Shown: positions 18,352 to 26,723 of the stretch, piece by piece
Layout: every line of letters begins with the position of its first letter
Numbering within the stretch: position 1 is the stretch's first letter
Origin: an uncultured Pelagibacteraceae bacterium
GTDB lineage: Bacteria > Pseudomonadota > Alphaproteobacteria > Pelagibacterales > Pelagibacteraceae
Direction of reading: 5' to 3'
DNA: 64,000 nt
Assembly: GCA_902567235.1 (NCBI GenBank)
Contig: CACFLX010000001.1
Span: 99,655-163,654 of the forward strand
Program-made: the position numbers and the translations under genes
Notes under the pieces: generated by a model
Database searches by the model: none
Told to the model about the DNA's origin: nothing
The model's input: the letters and a program-made list of their open reading frames with translations, nothing else

Positions 18352-19344
18352 ATGATTATCACTGGAAAATATCCAAATTTAAGACTTAGAAGAAACCGAA
18401 ACTCAGATTGGTCACGAAGATTAGTTAGGGAAAACACTTTGTCTACAAATGATTTGATTCTTCCAATATTTCTTATCGATGGAATCAATAAGAAACAATC
18501 GATTAAAAATATGCCGGACATTTATAGATTCAGTATAAATAGATTATCTGAAATAATTGATAAAGCTGTTTATAATAAAATTCCAATGGTAGCGTTATTT
18601 CCATATACAGCAAAAAAATTAAAAAATGATTCTGGCTCAGAATCTATTAATGAAGATAATTTAGTATGTAAAGGAATTCAATATATTAAAAAAAAATATA
18701 AAAACTCTATTGGTATAATGTGTGATGTAGCTCTAGATCCTTATACTTCACATGGTCATGATGGATTACTTCAAAAAGGTAAAATACTAAATGATGAAAC
18801 AGTGGAGATTTTAGTTAAACAATCATTAATTCAAGCTCAGATGGGTTGTGACGTAATTTCGCCATCAGACATGATGGACGGAAGAATCGGAGAAATAAGA
18901 AAAAATTTAGATAAAAATAATTTCAAAGATGTTCAATTATTATCTTATGCTGTTAAATATGCATCAAGTTTTTATGGACCATTTAGAAATGCTGTGGGAT
19001 CAAAAAGTTTACTCAAAGGAGATAAAAAAACTTATCAAATGGATTATAGTAATAATTTGGAGTCTTTAAGAGAAGTTGCGTTAGATATAAAAGAAGGTGC
19101 GGACATGGTAATGGTGAAACCAGGAATGCCTTATTTGGACATAATTAGAATGGTAAAAGATAATTTTAAAATTCCAGTTTTAGCTTATCAAGTTTCAGGG
19201 GAATACAGTTTAATTTGTAATGGAATTAACAAAGGTATAATAGACAAAAATACTATAATAGAAATATTGACTGGATTTAAAAGAGCTGGAGCTAATGCAG
19301 TAGTTACATATTTTGCAAATCAAATCGCAAAATATTTAAAATAA
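18352..19344 (+). CDS. hemB: Delta-aminolevulinic acid dehydratase (porphobilinogen synthase)
   Basis: A 330-residue HemB joining two aminolevulinates to porphobilinogen for heme. I start at the ATG at 18352; a TTG six bases upstream is less likely. The metal-site segment reads DVALDPYTSHGHDG, with Asp where zinc enzymes have Cys, so it is the Mg2+/zinc-independent type. PSDMMDGRIG, SFYGPFRNA and the Schiff-base lysine in MVKPGMPYLD are present. It is a lone plus-strand gene with an AT-rich 70-base spacer from the divergent gene at 18280. Confidence 0.96.
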   Translation: MIITGKYPNLRLRRNRNSDWSRRLVRENTLSTNDLILPIFLIDGINKKQSIKNMPDIYRFSINRLSEIIDKAVYNKIPMVALFPYTAKKLKNDSGSESINEDNLVCKGIQYIKKKYKNSIGIMCDVALDPYTSHGHDGLLQKGKILNDETVEILVKQSLIQAQMGCDVISPSDMMDGRIGEIRKNLDKNNFKDVQLLSYAVKYASSFYGPFRNAVGSKSLLKGDKKTYQMDYSNNLESLREVALDIKEGADMVMVKPGMPYLDIIRMVKDNFKIPVLAYQVSGEYSLICNGINKGIIDKNTIIEILTGFKRAGANAVVTYFANQIAKYLK

Positions 19345-19349
19345 AAAAA

Positions 19350-20033
19350 CTATTCTTTAATTGTATTCAAAAAATCGATCCTAGATTTAGGATGAGAAAT
19401 ATTATTTGGCCCTAAAATAGATTTATCTAAATAATCGCTAATTAATTTTAATCCGTTAAATATTTGATTAAAATCAATATTTTCATTATTTTTTTCGACT
19501 AAAAAATTTGGTATATATTTTTTTTCATTTGAACTAGATACAAAATATAATTTTTTATTATCAATAATTTCTTGGTTAACAATATTTTTTAACTCGAGAT
19601 CGTATCCAATTAACTTTAATAGTTCTAATTCCCAAAATATTAAACTATTTATCCAATCCTTTTTTTCAAGAAAATTATAAAAATCACCGATAATTTTATA
19701 TATATCTATGTTCGATTGGTTTTCCACCGTTAATAATTTAATCAAGTTCATCGAAGAAAGAATACAAGAAAGTTTTTTTTTATTATCAAAAAACAAAGGT
19801 GTTAATATTTTTTCAATTTCAATATTTAAATATCCAGCCTTATTTTCATTTTTAGAATTATAGTTAATATGAAATTTATTTCCAATTTGGAGATAATTTC
19901 TTATTTTTTTTGATGTAGCACCATAAATAACACCAGAAATTTTACCGTGATTTTTGCAATAAAATTCTGCAATAATAGAATTTTCACCAAATTTATTTTT
20001 TGATAATAAATATCCTGTATCAGACCAAATCAT
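19350..20033 (-). CDS. recO: DNA repair protein RecO
   Basis: A 227-residue RecO. The N-terminal OB-fold is recognisable (DTGYLLSKNKFGENSIIAEFYCKNHGKI, then GATSKKIRNYLQIGN) and is followed by a helical domain (LIFWELELLKLIGYDLEL). No zinc CxxC pair is present. It would load RecA at gaps with RecR. It lies three bases downstream of rnc; in most alphaproteobacteria era sits between these two genes. Confidence 0.88.
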   Translation of the reverse strand: MIWSDTGYLLSKNKFGENSIIAEFYCKNHGKISGVIYGATSKKIRNYLQIGNKFHINYNSKNENKAGYLNIEIEKILTPLFFDNKKKLSCILSSMNLIKLLTVENQSNIDIYKIIGDFYNFLEKKDWINSLIFWELELLKLIGYDLELKNIVNQEIIDNKKLYFVSSSNEKKYIPNFLVEKNNENIDFNQIFNGLKLISDYLDKSILGPNNISHPKSRIDFLNTIKE

Positions 20034-20036
20034 AAT

Positions 20037-20696
20037 TTATTTTATACTATCAAGTAAATTTTTTGCAGCTACTTGCTCAGCTTTTTTTTTAGAATTTCCC
20101 GATCCTTTAAAAAACTTTGTATCTTTTAATTTAACAGATATTATAAAATTTGGTTTATGCTTTGGACCAGAACTAGATACTAATTTATATACTGGCAGTG
20201 ATTTAAATTTTTTAAGCGAAAATTCTTGTAGTTTAGTTTTTGAATCAATTATTGTTATTTCTGATAAATTAATAAATTTTTCCCACATATTTAAGATAAA
20301 CTTTTCAGAAATATCAAATCCTTTATCATAATAAATAGCTCCAATTAAAGCCTCAATAGAATCAGCAATTATTTTATTTTCTACTTTGATTTTTTTATTT
20401 GTATTCCCAACTAAAATAAATTTTTCTAGACCAATAATTTTAGCAACTTCCAAACATTTGTTTTTATTAACAAGAGATGCTAATTTTTTGTCTAAAACAC
20501 CTTCTTTTTCATTAGGATAAAGTTCAATTAATTTTTTTGAAATTACGAATCCTAGTATTCTATCTCCCAAAAATTCAAATTTTTCATAATTGTTTTCTGC
20601 GTCGTAACTTTTATGGGTAATAGATTTTTTTAGATAATTTAAATTTTTAAATTTAATATTAATTTTTTTTTGTAAAATATTTAATTTATCACTCAT
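20037..20696 (-). CDS. rnc: Ribonuclease III
   Basis: A 219-residue dsRNA endonuclease for rRNA processing. The RNase III signature YEKFEFLGDRILGF (near 37-50), the second metal site DSIEALIGAIYYDKG (near 111-125) and a C-terminal dsRNA-binding domain (DSKTKLQEFSLKK through GSGNSKKKAEQVAAKNLL) are present. It shares one base with lepB upstream. Confidence 0.96.
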   Translation of the reverse strand: MSDKLNILQKKINIKFKNLNYLKKSITHKSYDAENNYEKFEFLGDRILGFVISKKLIELYPNEKEGVLDKKLASLVNKNKCLEVAKIIGLEKFILVGNTNKKIKVENKIIADSIEALIGAIYYDKGFDISEKFILNMWEKFINLSEITIIDSKTKLQEFSLKKFKSLPVYKLVSSSGPKHKPNFIISVKLKDTKFFKGSGNSKKKAEQVAAKNLLDSIK

Positions 20697-21430
20697 TAAT
20701 TAATTCTTTTAAAAAACCTTTTAAATCTAATTATTTTTTTCCAATCCCAAAATTTGAGAATACTCCCTACTCTATAATCAGATGAAAAAAATAAGAATTG
20801 TGCTTTTCCAACTAAATTATCTTTATGAACATATCCAACTTCAGATAAATATCTGCTATCCTTGGAACAATCTCTATTGTCACCAAGAAAAAAAAAATGG
20901 TCCTCTGGAACTATAAACTTATCAGAATTTTTAAAACTATAATCTAAACTATAAGCGGTTTTATAAATTTTTCCATTAGGTAATTTTTCATTAAAAAAAT
21001 TAACATTAATTTTATCATTTCCACAAAAAACACTTTCCGATGATTTAACTAATGTTTTTAATATTTGTTTATTATTAATGTAAACATCTCCATCTATAAA
21101 TCGAATTTCATCACCAGGTAATCCCATCAATCTTTTAATGTAATCTGTTCTATTATCGTATGGTGTTTTAAATACAACAACATCACCTCTCTTTGGTATA
21201 GAATATAAAAATCTACCACTAAAAATATTGGGACTGAATGGAAATGAATGTTTACTATAACCAAAAGAGTATTTGGTCACAAAAAGTCTATCTCCAACTA
21301 ATAGGTTGGGCTCCATTGATGATGAGGGTATATAAAAGGGCTGTAATAGTAGCGATCTAATTATTACAGCAATTATCAAAGCATAAAATAATGTTTTTAA
21401 ATTTTCAACTATTGAATTTTTACTAATCAT
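20696..21430 (-). CDS. lepB: Signal peptidase I
   Basis: A 244-residue inner-membrane protease removing export signals. It has one N-terminal membrane helix (about 11-30), the nucleophile Ser38 in PSSSMEPNL, box C GDRLFVTKYSFGYS and the general-base Lys96 in DYIKRLMGLPGDEI. The late FFLGDNRDCSKDSRY box is intact. Its first bases overlap acpS, within the acpS-lepB-rnc order. Confidence 0.96.
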   Translation of the reverse strand: MISKNSIVENLKTLFYALIIAVIIRSLLLQPFYIPSSSMEPNLLVGDRLFVTKYSFGYSKHSFPFSPNIFSGRFLYSIPKRGDVVVFKTPYDNRTDYIKRLMGLPGDEIRFIDGDVYINNKQILKTLVKSSESVFCGNDKINVNFFNEKLPNGKIYKTAYSLDYSFKNSDKFIVPEDHFFFLGDNRDCSKDSRYLSEVGYVHKDNLVGKAQFLFFSSDYRVGSILKFWDWKKIIRFKRFFKRIN

Positions 21431-21810
21431 TTTTGAATCACTGAAAAAGCAATAGAATATTTTTTTTCATCAGCTAAAGATAGAGAAATTTTAATTTTTT
21501 TTACTTTTAATTTAGTGCAAATAAGTTCTTTTGCTTTATTATTTAATTCATAATAAGGTTTGCCATATCTGTCGTTTAAAATTGATATATCCTTAAAATT
21601 CAATCCTTTTCTAAAACCAATTCCAATTGCCTTAGATAAAGATTCTTTTGCAGCAAATCTTTTTGCAAAATAATTTATTTTATTATGAATTTTTTTTGAT
21701 AAATCTATTTCCTTTTTTGAATAGATACGCAGAATAAATTTTTTATTTTTAATTGATTTTTTTATTCTTAAATTATCAACAATATCAACGCCAACACCAA
21801 TTATTTTCAT
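21427..21810 (-). CDS. acpS: Holo-[acyl-carrier-protein] synthase
   Basis: A 127-residue phosphopantetheinyl transferase activating acyl carrier protein. GVGVDIVDNLRI (6-17) holds the Mg-binding Asp, and FAKRFAAKESLSKAIG (48-63) holds the second acidic site. It overlaps lepB and abuts pdxJ by one base. Confidence 0.93.
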   Translation of the reverse strand: MKIIGVGVDIVDNLRIKKSIKNKKFILRIYSKKEIDLSKKIHNKINYFAKRFAAKESLSKAIGIGFRKGLNFKDISILNDRYGKPYYELNNKAKELICTKLKVKKIKISLSLADEKKYSIAFSVIQK

Positions 21811-22526
21811 TATTTTTTAATGGATTTTTTAATTTTTTTTATAACTTTACTTAAACCTACAGATATAGCTTCGCCAATTATAAAATGTCCTATATTAAAT
21901 TCTTTAATTTCTTTGATTTTTGAAAGAATTCTCGTGGTTTTGTAATCCATACCGTGACCAGCATGTACTTCGATTCCTAAAGAATCAGCGTATTTTGCAC
22001 ATTTTTTAATTTTTTCAAGTTCATTTGAATAATTTTTTTTCTTTTTAATTAAATTGGATATTTTTCCTGTATGTATTTCTACACAATTTGCATTAATTTT
22101 TTTTGAATAAACAATATCTTTAAATGATGGATTAATAAAAAGACTTGTTCTTATTTTTCTATTATTAAGTTTATTTACAATAAATTTTATTTTTTTAAAA
22201 TATTTGGAAAGATTTAATCCTCCTTCCGTAGTTACTTCTTTTCGTCTTTCAGGAACTAGACAGACAAACTTTGGATTACTTTTTAGTGCAATTTTCATCA
22301 TCTTGTAACTACAAGCAATTTCTAAGTTTAATGGAATTTTGGTTTTTGACAAATTTTTTAAATCAATATCATTTATATGCCTTCTATCTTCACGTAGATG
22401 TATTGTAATAGAGTCTGCTCCAAAATTAATTGCTTCTTTTGCTAATGTTATAGGATTAGGATGCAATCCACCTCTAGCGTTTCTTAATGTTGCAACATGA
22501 TCAATATTAACACCTAATCTTTTCAT
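21810..22526 (-). CDS. pdxJ: Pyridoxine 5'-phosphate synthase
   Basis: A 238-residue TIM-barrel enzyme making PNP from 1-deoxyxylulose-5-phosphate and aminoacetone phosphate. It begins MKRLGVNIDHVATLRNARGG and has TIHLREDRRHI, CLVPERRKEVTTEGGL, EVHAGHGMDY and GHFIIGEAI, all diagnostic. It provides PLP for the MetY, GlyA and other PLP enzymes in this window. ATGA overlaps link it to pyrE. Confidence 0.96.
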   Translation of the reverse strand: MKRLGVNIDHVATLRNARGGLHPNPITLAKEAINFGADSITIHLREDRRHINDIDLKNLSKTKIPLNLEIACSYKMMKIALKSNPKFVCLVPERRKEVTTEGGLNLSKYFKKIKFIVNKLNNRKIRTSLFINPSFKDIVYSKKINANCVEIHTGKISNLIKKKKNYSNELEKIKKCAKYADSLGIEVHAGHGMDYKTTRILSKIKEIKEFNIGHFIIGEAISVGLSKVIKKIKKSIKK

Positions 22527-23110
22527 TTTAGATGTCTGCTACCAGGCTTTGTGATTGGAATATTTTTTAAGTTAAGTGGTAAATTTTTTTTTTTATATGT
22601 TGGAATGTTTAATTTAATTTGTGAAACAATTTTTTTTTTAATTTTTAGATTATTTTTATTTGATCTATCAATTATGCACGCAAAACCAGCTAGTTTTGCT
22701 CCTGATTTTTTAATAAGTTTAACACATTCAAGGCTAGATTTTCCTGTCGTTATTACATCCTCAACTATTAAAACTCTCAGTTTTTTTTTAATATTAAAAC
22801 CTCTTCTAAGTACAAATTTACCAGACACTCTTTCACAGAAAATTGTTTCTTTTTTCAGCAATTTACCAATTTCATAGCCTATTATTATACCCCCCATGGC
22901 TGGTGACAATATAAGATCTATTCTTTTAATTTTTCGTTTGATCTTTTTACTTAATGATAAGCATATTTTATTAGCTTTAGTCGGATTACTTAGTAGTTTT
23001 GCACACTGAACATAAATTGGAGAGTGAAGTCCCGAAGACAATACAAAGTGACCTTCTAACAATGCATTAGTTTTTCTTAAAACCGCTAAAGAGTTTTTTA
23101 ATGAAAGCAT
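22523..23110 (-). CDS. pyrE: Orotate phosphoribosyltransferase
   Basis: A 195-residue PRTase of de novo pyrimidine synthesis. LEGHFVLSSGLHSPIYVQC (18-36), LSPAMGGIIIGYE and the PRPP-binding VLIVEDVITTGKSS (about 113-126) are present. The first residues align with family N-termini (LAVLRKTNALLEGH), so the 44-base overlap with the rsh gene appears real and not a start-site artefact. Confidence 0.95.
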   Translation of the reverse strand: MLSLKNSLAVLRKTNALLEGHFVLSSGLHSPIYVQCAKLLSNPTKANKICLSLSKKIKRKIKRIDLILSPAMGGIIIGYEIGKLLKKETIFCERVSGKFVLRRGFNIKKKLRVLIVEDVITTGKSSLECVKLIKKSGAKLAGFACIIDRSNKNNLKIKKKIVSQIKLNIPTYKKKNLPLNLKNIPITKPGSRHLK

Positions 23111-24812
23111 ATTTTTTATTTTTATGTCTTATAATTTTGAAATTATATTCTTTTTGTTTTAGCTCACTAATAAGTTTTGTAAAGTTCTTCAAGTCATGAA
23201 TTATAAGATTAAATCTAAAATTTATTGCTTTTTCTGTTTTTTCCACCATTTCAACACTTGAAATATTAACTTTATTCTCACCTATCATGGTAGTTACATC
23301 ACCTAGTTTCCCTGGTTGATCAATTAAAGAGATCCATAATGTTGTATTGTATTCTTTAACTTTAGATGACTGAGATCCATCCTTGTACTGCCAATATCTT
23401 CTTATAGCTGCCCTGGCTTTACCTGTTTTTGTTGAAGTTAACCAATGTAGTGATGGTGAAGCTTTCTTGGATGTTATTATTTTGACAACATCTCCATTGA
23501 TTAAAGAGCTTTGTAATGGACTTTCCTTTCCGTTAATTTCACAACCTATTGCAGCATCTCCAATTTTTGTATGCACTGCATAAGAAAAATCTATTGGGGT
23601 AGCGTGTTTTGGTAGCTTTATAATCATCCCTTTTGGTGTAAAACAAAAAACATTTTCTTGGAACATTTGTAATTTTGTATACTCAAAATAATGTTCTGGA
23701 TTTTCATTTTTTTCTATAATTTCAACCAAATCTTTTAACCAGTCATATTCTTTCCATGTTAATGAATTAAATCTTTCTGATGATTTATATTTCCAATGTG
23801 ATGCGATTCCTCTTTCGGCAAAATCATGCATTGGTTTAGTTCTAATTTGAATTTCAATAGGTCTTTTATTTGGACCAATAACTGCTGTATGAATAGACTG
23901 ATAATTATTAATTTTAGGCGAAGAAATGTAATCTTTGAACTTACCAGGTATACAATTATATTTTGAGTGAAAAACTCCTAAAGCTTTATAACAGTCATCG
24001 ATCGTATTTAGAATTATTCTAAATCCAATAATGTCAGTTATTTGTTCAAGTGAAACTCTTTTTTTTTGTACTTTTCTCCAAATTGAAAAAGGTGTTTTTT
24101 CTCTTCCTACTATTTCAGATTTTAAACCATTCTGATTTAATACATCTGTAAATTCATTAGATACATTTTTTATGTTGGTTGTTCTATTTTCTTTTATTTC
24201 ATCAAGACGATTTTTAATTAATTCTCTTGCTTCAAAATTTAGAACTTGAAATGAAAGATCTTCCAGTTCATCTCTAATTCTATTCATTCCCATTCTGTCA
24301 GCCAATGGAGCGTAAATCTCCATTGTTTCTTTTGCCTTACGTACTTGTTTGTCTCTGCTTGTAACAAATTTAATTGTTCGCATATTGTGCAATCTGTCAG
24401 CAAGTTTCACCAGCAAGACTCTAATATCTTTTGAGGTAGCCAAAATAAGCTTCCTAAAATTTTCAGCTTTTGAATTTGATATAGCTTGATTTTCAAACTC
24501 AGAAATTTTTGTAACACCATCAACCAAATCAGCAACCTCCATACCAAATTCTTCTTTAATAGTTTGGTAAGTTGCGTAAGTATCCTCTATTGTGTCATGA
24601 AGAAGACCTGTAGCTATAGTTGCACTGTCTAATTTCAATTCTGTTAAAATATTTGCTACAGCAACTGGATGAATTATATATGGAGATCCTTCATCTCTTT
24701 TTTGCTTTTCGTGTGCTTTTAAAGCAAAATTATAAGCTTTTGTTAAAGTTTCAGGATTTAGAAACTTATTGTAGGATTTTACCTTTATTATTAATTCTTC
24801 TGAATTTAGCAT
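23067..24812 (-). CDS. rsh: Bifunctional (p)ppGpp synthetase/hydrolase, shortened RSH
   Basis: A 581-residue RelA/SpoT homologue against 700 or more usually. Domains in order: HD hydrolase (about 20-180, His72-Asp73 in LLHDTIEDT), synthetase (about 235-345, KFKDYISSPK, NYQSIHT, EIQIRT), TGS (about 388-450, CFTPKGMI, DFSYAVHT) and a C-terminal ACT domain (about 491-565). The region between TGS and ACT is only about 40 residues, so most of the helical and zinc-finger/CC part is gone. Both catalytic domains keep key residues. It would set the stringent response to starvation. Confidence 0.93.
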   Translation of the reverse strand: MLNSEELIIKVKSYNKFLNPETLTKAYNFALKAHEKQKRDEGSPYIIHPVAVANILTELKLDSATIATGLLHDTIEDTYATYQTIKEEFGMEVADLVDGVTKISEFENQAISNSKAENFRKLILATSKDIRVLLVKLADRLHNMRTIKFVTSRDKQVRKAKETMEIYAPLADRMGMNRIRDELEDLSFQVLNFEARELIKNRLDEIKENRTTNIKNVSNEFTDVLNQNGLKSEIVGREKTPFSIWRKVQKKRVSLEQITDIIGFRIILNTIDDCYKALGVFHSKYNCIPGKFKDYISSPKINNYQSIHTAVIGPNKRPIEIQIRTKPMHDFAERGIASHWKYKSSERFNSLTWKEYDWLKDLVEIIEKNENPEHYFEYTKLQMFQENVFCFTPKGMIIKLPKHATPIDFSYAVHTKIGDAAIGCEINGKESPLQSSLINGDVVKIITSKKASPSLHWLTSTKTGKARAAIRRYWQYKDGSQSSKVKEYNTTLWISLIDQPGKLGDVTTMIGENKVNISSVEMVEKTEKAINFRFNLIIHDLKNFTKLISELKQKEYNFKIIRHKNKKYAFIKKLFSGFKKN

Positions 24813-24832
24813 TTATAAATTATACCATTTAT

Positions 24833-25360
24833 TTAAATTTGTTTAATAGAGTAAAGAGAGGAATTGTCTAATTTTCCTATTAAATCATGAATTTTTGATT
24901 TTTTTAATGGATGTTTCCAGTTTTTTTCAATCTCAAATAACGGAATTAAAACAAAATTTCTACTATGTAGTCTTGGATGAGGAATTATTAATTTATTACT
25001 ATTAGCATATAGCATGTGAATTTGACCTTTATAATCAAGAATATCAATATCACAAATTCTTGGTCTATTAATTAATGCTTTTTTTCTTCCAAGTTTTTTT
25101 TCAATATCTTTAATAGTAAAAAATAAATTCATCGGTTTTAATTTTGTTATAATTTTAATTACAATATTATAAAATTTTGGATGATTTTTATTAGGCCAAG
25201 CATATGTTTCATAAAAATTTGAGCTTTTTAATATTTTAATCGAATTTTTAGCTAAAAGAAATTTAGCTTTTTCAATGTTTCTTTTTTTATTACCTAGGTT
25301 AGATCCTATGCTTAAAAATGCTATATTAACTAGATTTTCTGAAGTATCTTGCTTTATCAC
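24833..25360 (-). CDS. folK: 2-amino-4-hydroxy-6-hydroxymethyldihydropteridine pyrophosphokinase
   Basis: HPPK of folate synthesis: [44 protein letters not shown] metal site (read here as [13 protein letters not shown]) and [19 protein letters not shown] are intact. No ATG lies near the domain start. The frame runs open to an ATG at 25426 deep inside smpB; a GTG at 25360 is the closest standard start and still overlaps smpB by 35 bases, leaving 13 residues before the domain. An ATA or other rare start near the smpB stop is possible. Confidence 0.9.
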   Translation of the reverse strand: MIKQDTSENLVNIAFLSIGSNLGNKKRNIEKAKFLLAKNSIKILKSSNFYETYAWPNKNHPKFYNIVIKIITKLKPMNLFFTIKDIEKKLGRKKALINRPRICDIDILDYKGQIHMLYANSNKLIIPHPRLHSRNFVLIPLFEIEKNWKHPLKKSKIHDLIGKLDNSSLYSIKQI

Positions 25361-25796
25361 GATTCCAATCTCTATTTTTTTTTGTTTGTCTTTTGTCGTA
25401 TTGTTTTTTTCCTTTAGCAATAGCAATTTCTAGTTTGGCCTTACCTTTCTTAAAATACATTTTTGTAGGTACTAATGTGTATCCTTCTGCGTTTATTTTA
25501 CCAGCAAGCTTATTGATTTCTTTTTTATTTAATAAAAGTTTTCTTTCGTCAGTTGGATTATGATTTGAATAACTAGCTTGTTTATACGAAGAAATATGAG
25601 AATTAATTAAGTAAATTTCGCCATTTTTTTCTATAGCATAAGAATCAGCAATATTAACTTTTCCAGATCTGATAGATTTAATTTCTGAACCTTTTAAAAC
25701 AATACCAGCTTCAATTAACTCATGGAAAAAATAGTTAAAACTAGCTTTTCGATTTAAACAAATAATTTTTAAACCAGGATTGGTTTTTTTTTTCAT
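25326..25796 (-). CDS. smpB: SsrA-binding protein SmpB
   Basis: A 156-residue tmRNA partner for ribosome rescue. [51 protein letters not shown] and the tail [15 protein letters not shown] are the SmpB core and C-terminal basic helix. It abuts dapA by one base. Its end is overlapped by folK. Confidence 0.96.
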   Translation of the reverse strand: MKKKTNPGLKIICLNRKASFNYFFHELIEAGIVLKGSEIKSIRSGKVNIADSYAIEKNGEIYLINSHISSYKQASYSNHNPTDERKLLLNKKEINKLAGKINAEGYTLVPTKMYFKKGKAKLEIAIAKGKKQYDKRQTKKNRDWNRDKARYFRKSS

Positions 25797-26680
25797 TAAC
25801 TAATAAGTTTAGCTGATGATAAAGCTTTTTTAACTTCTTCTTCCGTTTCTTTTTTAATTTTGACTAAAGGAAGTCTAATTTCATCATTACATAATCCTAA
25901 AAGCTTAGCTGCATATTTAACTGGTGCAGGATTGCTTTCAATAAATAAAGATTTATGTAAAGGTTGCAATATTTGATCTATTCTTTCAGCTTCTTTTATT
26001 TCATTGTCAGATTTTGACTTTGAATACTTTTGCATGTCTGAGCATAGTTTTGGAGCAATATTTGCTGTTACTGAAATAATTCCTACTCCACCTCTTTTAT
26101 TAAATTTAAATGCTAATCCATCTTCACCGGTAAGCTGTATGAATTCGGGACCTAATTTTTTTATTGTTTCATCAAGTCGATTTAAATCACCAGTAGCATC
26201 TTTTACTCCAGCTATATTCTTAAGTTCAAACAATCTAGCCATGGTATCAACAGACATATCAATTACACATCGACTTGGTATATTGTAAATTATAATTGGA
26301 AGACCAGTGTTATCATTTATGGTTTTGTAATGTTGATATAAACCTTCTTGAGTCGGCTTATTATAATATGGAGTAACAACTAATGCTCCATCAGCTCCTG
26401 CTCTTTCTGCATGCTTCGTAAGTGCAACAGCTTCTTCTGTTGAATTAGATCCTGTGCCGGCTATCACAGGAATTTTACCTTTTGCCTCTTTAATACATAA
26501 TTCTATTACTTTTTCGTGCTCTTTGTGGCTTAATGTGGGAGATTCTCCAGTAGTTCCAGCTGGAACCAAGCCATTAGTATTATTCTCCAAATGAAAATTA
26601 ATTAATTTAATATAATTTTCCTCATCTAGATTATTATCTTTGAATGGTGTTATAAGTGCTACATTTGAACCTTTAAACAT
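25796..26680 (-). CDS. dapA: 4-hydroxy-tetrahydrodipicolinate synthase
   Basis: A 294-residue aldolase-family enzyme of lysine/diaminopimelate synthesis. [15 protein letters not shown] (41-55), [16 protein letters not shown], Tyr132 in IIYNIPSR and the Schiff-base Lys160 in GVKDATGD are present. It is first in the minus run to recO and divergent from the lytic transglycosylase gene with 43 bases between. Confidence 0.96.
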   Translation of the reverse strand: MFKGSNVALITPFKDNNLDEENYIKLINFHLENNTNGLVPAGTTGESPTLSHKEHEKVIELCIKEAKGKIPVIAGTGSNSTEEAVALTKHAERAGADGALVVTPYYNKPTQEGLYQHYKTINDNTGLPIIIYNIPSRCVIDMSVDTMARLFELKNIAGVKDATGDLNRLDETIKKLGPEFIQLTGEDGLAFKFNKRGGVGIISVTANIAPKLCSDMQKYSKSKSDNEIKEAERIDQILQPLHKSLFIESNPAPVKYAAKLLGLCNDEIRLPLVKIKKETEEEVKKALSSAKLIS

Positions 26681-26723
26681 GAGATCTTATAACATAAATT
26701 ACTAACGATTCATTAAATTTATT

